This document shows, in pieces, positions 6,425 to 6,447 of a DNA stretch of 6,447 nt (position 1 is the stretch's first letter; each line of letters opens with the position of its first letter). This stretch comes from Clostridia bacterium (GTDB lineage Bacteria; Bacillota_A; Clostridia; Christensenellales; Aristaeellaceae). Both the position numbers and the translations under genes were made by a program. The notes under the pieces were generated by a model. It did not search any database, was not told the origin of the DNA, and saw only the letters and a program-made list of their open reading frames with translations. The stretch covers positions 1 through 6,447 of the forward strand of contig JAFZQK010000075.1 of assembly GCA_017620455.1 (NCBI GenBank), written 5' to 3'.

Positions 6425-6447
6425 GGATGGATTTTTCTGGGGGAAAC

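Noticed and set aside
6427..6447. ATG at 6427 opening a possible next gene (MDFSGGN)
   Set aside because: Only seven codons are visible and the AAGG at 6423-6426 is too close to serve as a ribosome binding site, so it cannot be supported.

Overview
The window reads as chromosomal DNA from a high-GC member of the Clostridia (Bacillota), probably an uncultured gut or rumen-type anaerobe. The evidence is a FakA/YloV-type DAK2 protein, strong AGGAGG ribosome binding sites, a T-box leader, and two proteins that resemble families I recall from anaerobic clostridia. This is inference: no rRNA or other phylogenetic marker is present. All genes lie on the + strand. There is no tRNA or rRNA gene, CRISPR array, insertion sequence or clear mobile element.

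Region 1 (1-2161): the 3' part of fakA, the ATP-dependent fatty acid kinase subunit, whose start lies before the window. After 32 nt comes a small secreted protein of unknown function. A strong intrinsic terminator closes this unit.

Region 2 (2162-2549): an intergenic control region. A sigma-A-like promoter (TTGACA, 16 nt, TACAAT) is followed by a complete T-box leader with Stem I, a predicted CUC (leucine) specifier, the canonical AGGGTGGTACCGCG box, and mutually exclusive antiterminator and terminator hairpins. The terminator runs almost into the ribosome binding site of the next gene.

Region 3 (2550-6424): a two-gene operon with an ATGA overlap. Gene one is a 465-residue protein related to 2-isopropylmalate synthase (LeuA). 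It keeps the barrel layout and the leucine-sensing C-terminal domain but lacks the metal-binding HxH and the N-terminal catalytic R-D. Gene two is an 826-residue fusion of a sugar-phosphate isomerase/epimerase-type TIM barrel, also stripped of its usual metal ligands, and a full-length acyl-CoA synthetase of the ACSF2/YngI-like ANL group with intact motifs.

The main point of interest is this operon: an apparently active acyl-CoA ligase, attached to one degenerate TIM barrel and coupled to another that carries a leucine-binding-type domain, is placed under uncharged tRNA-Leu control. A working hypothesis is leucine-starvation-responsive activation of a carboxylic acid such as isovalerate for leucine supply by reductive carboxylation. 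That is untested, and the substrate cannot be read from the sequence.
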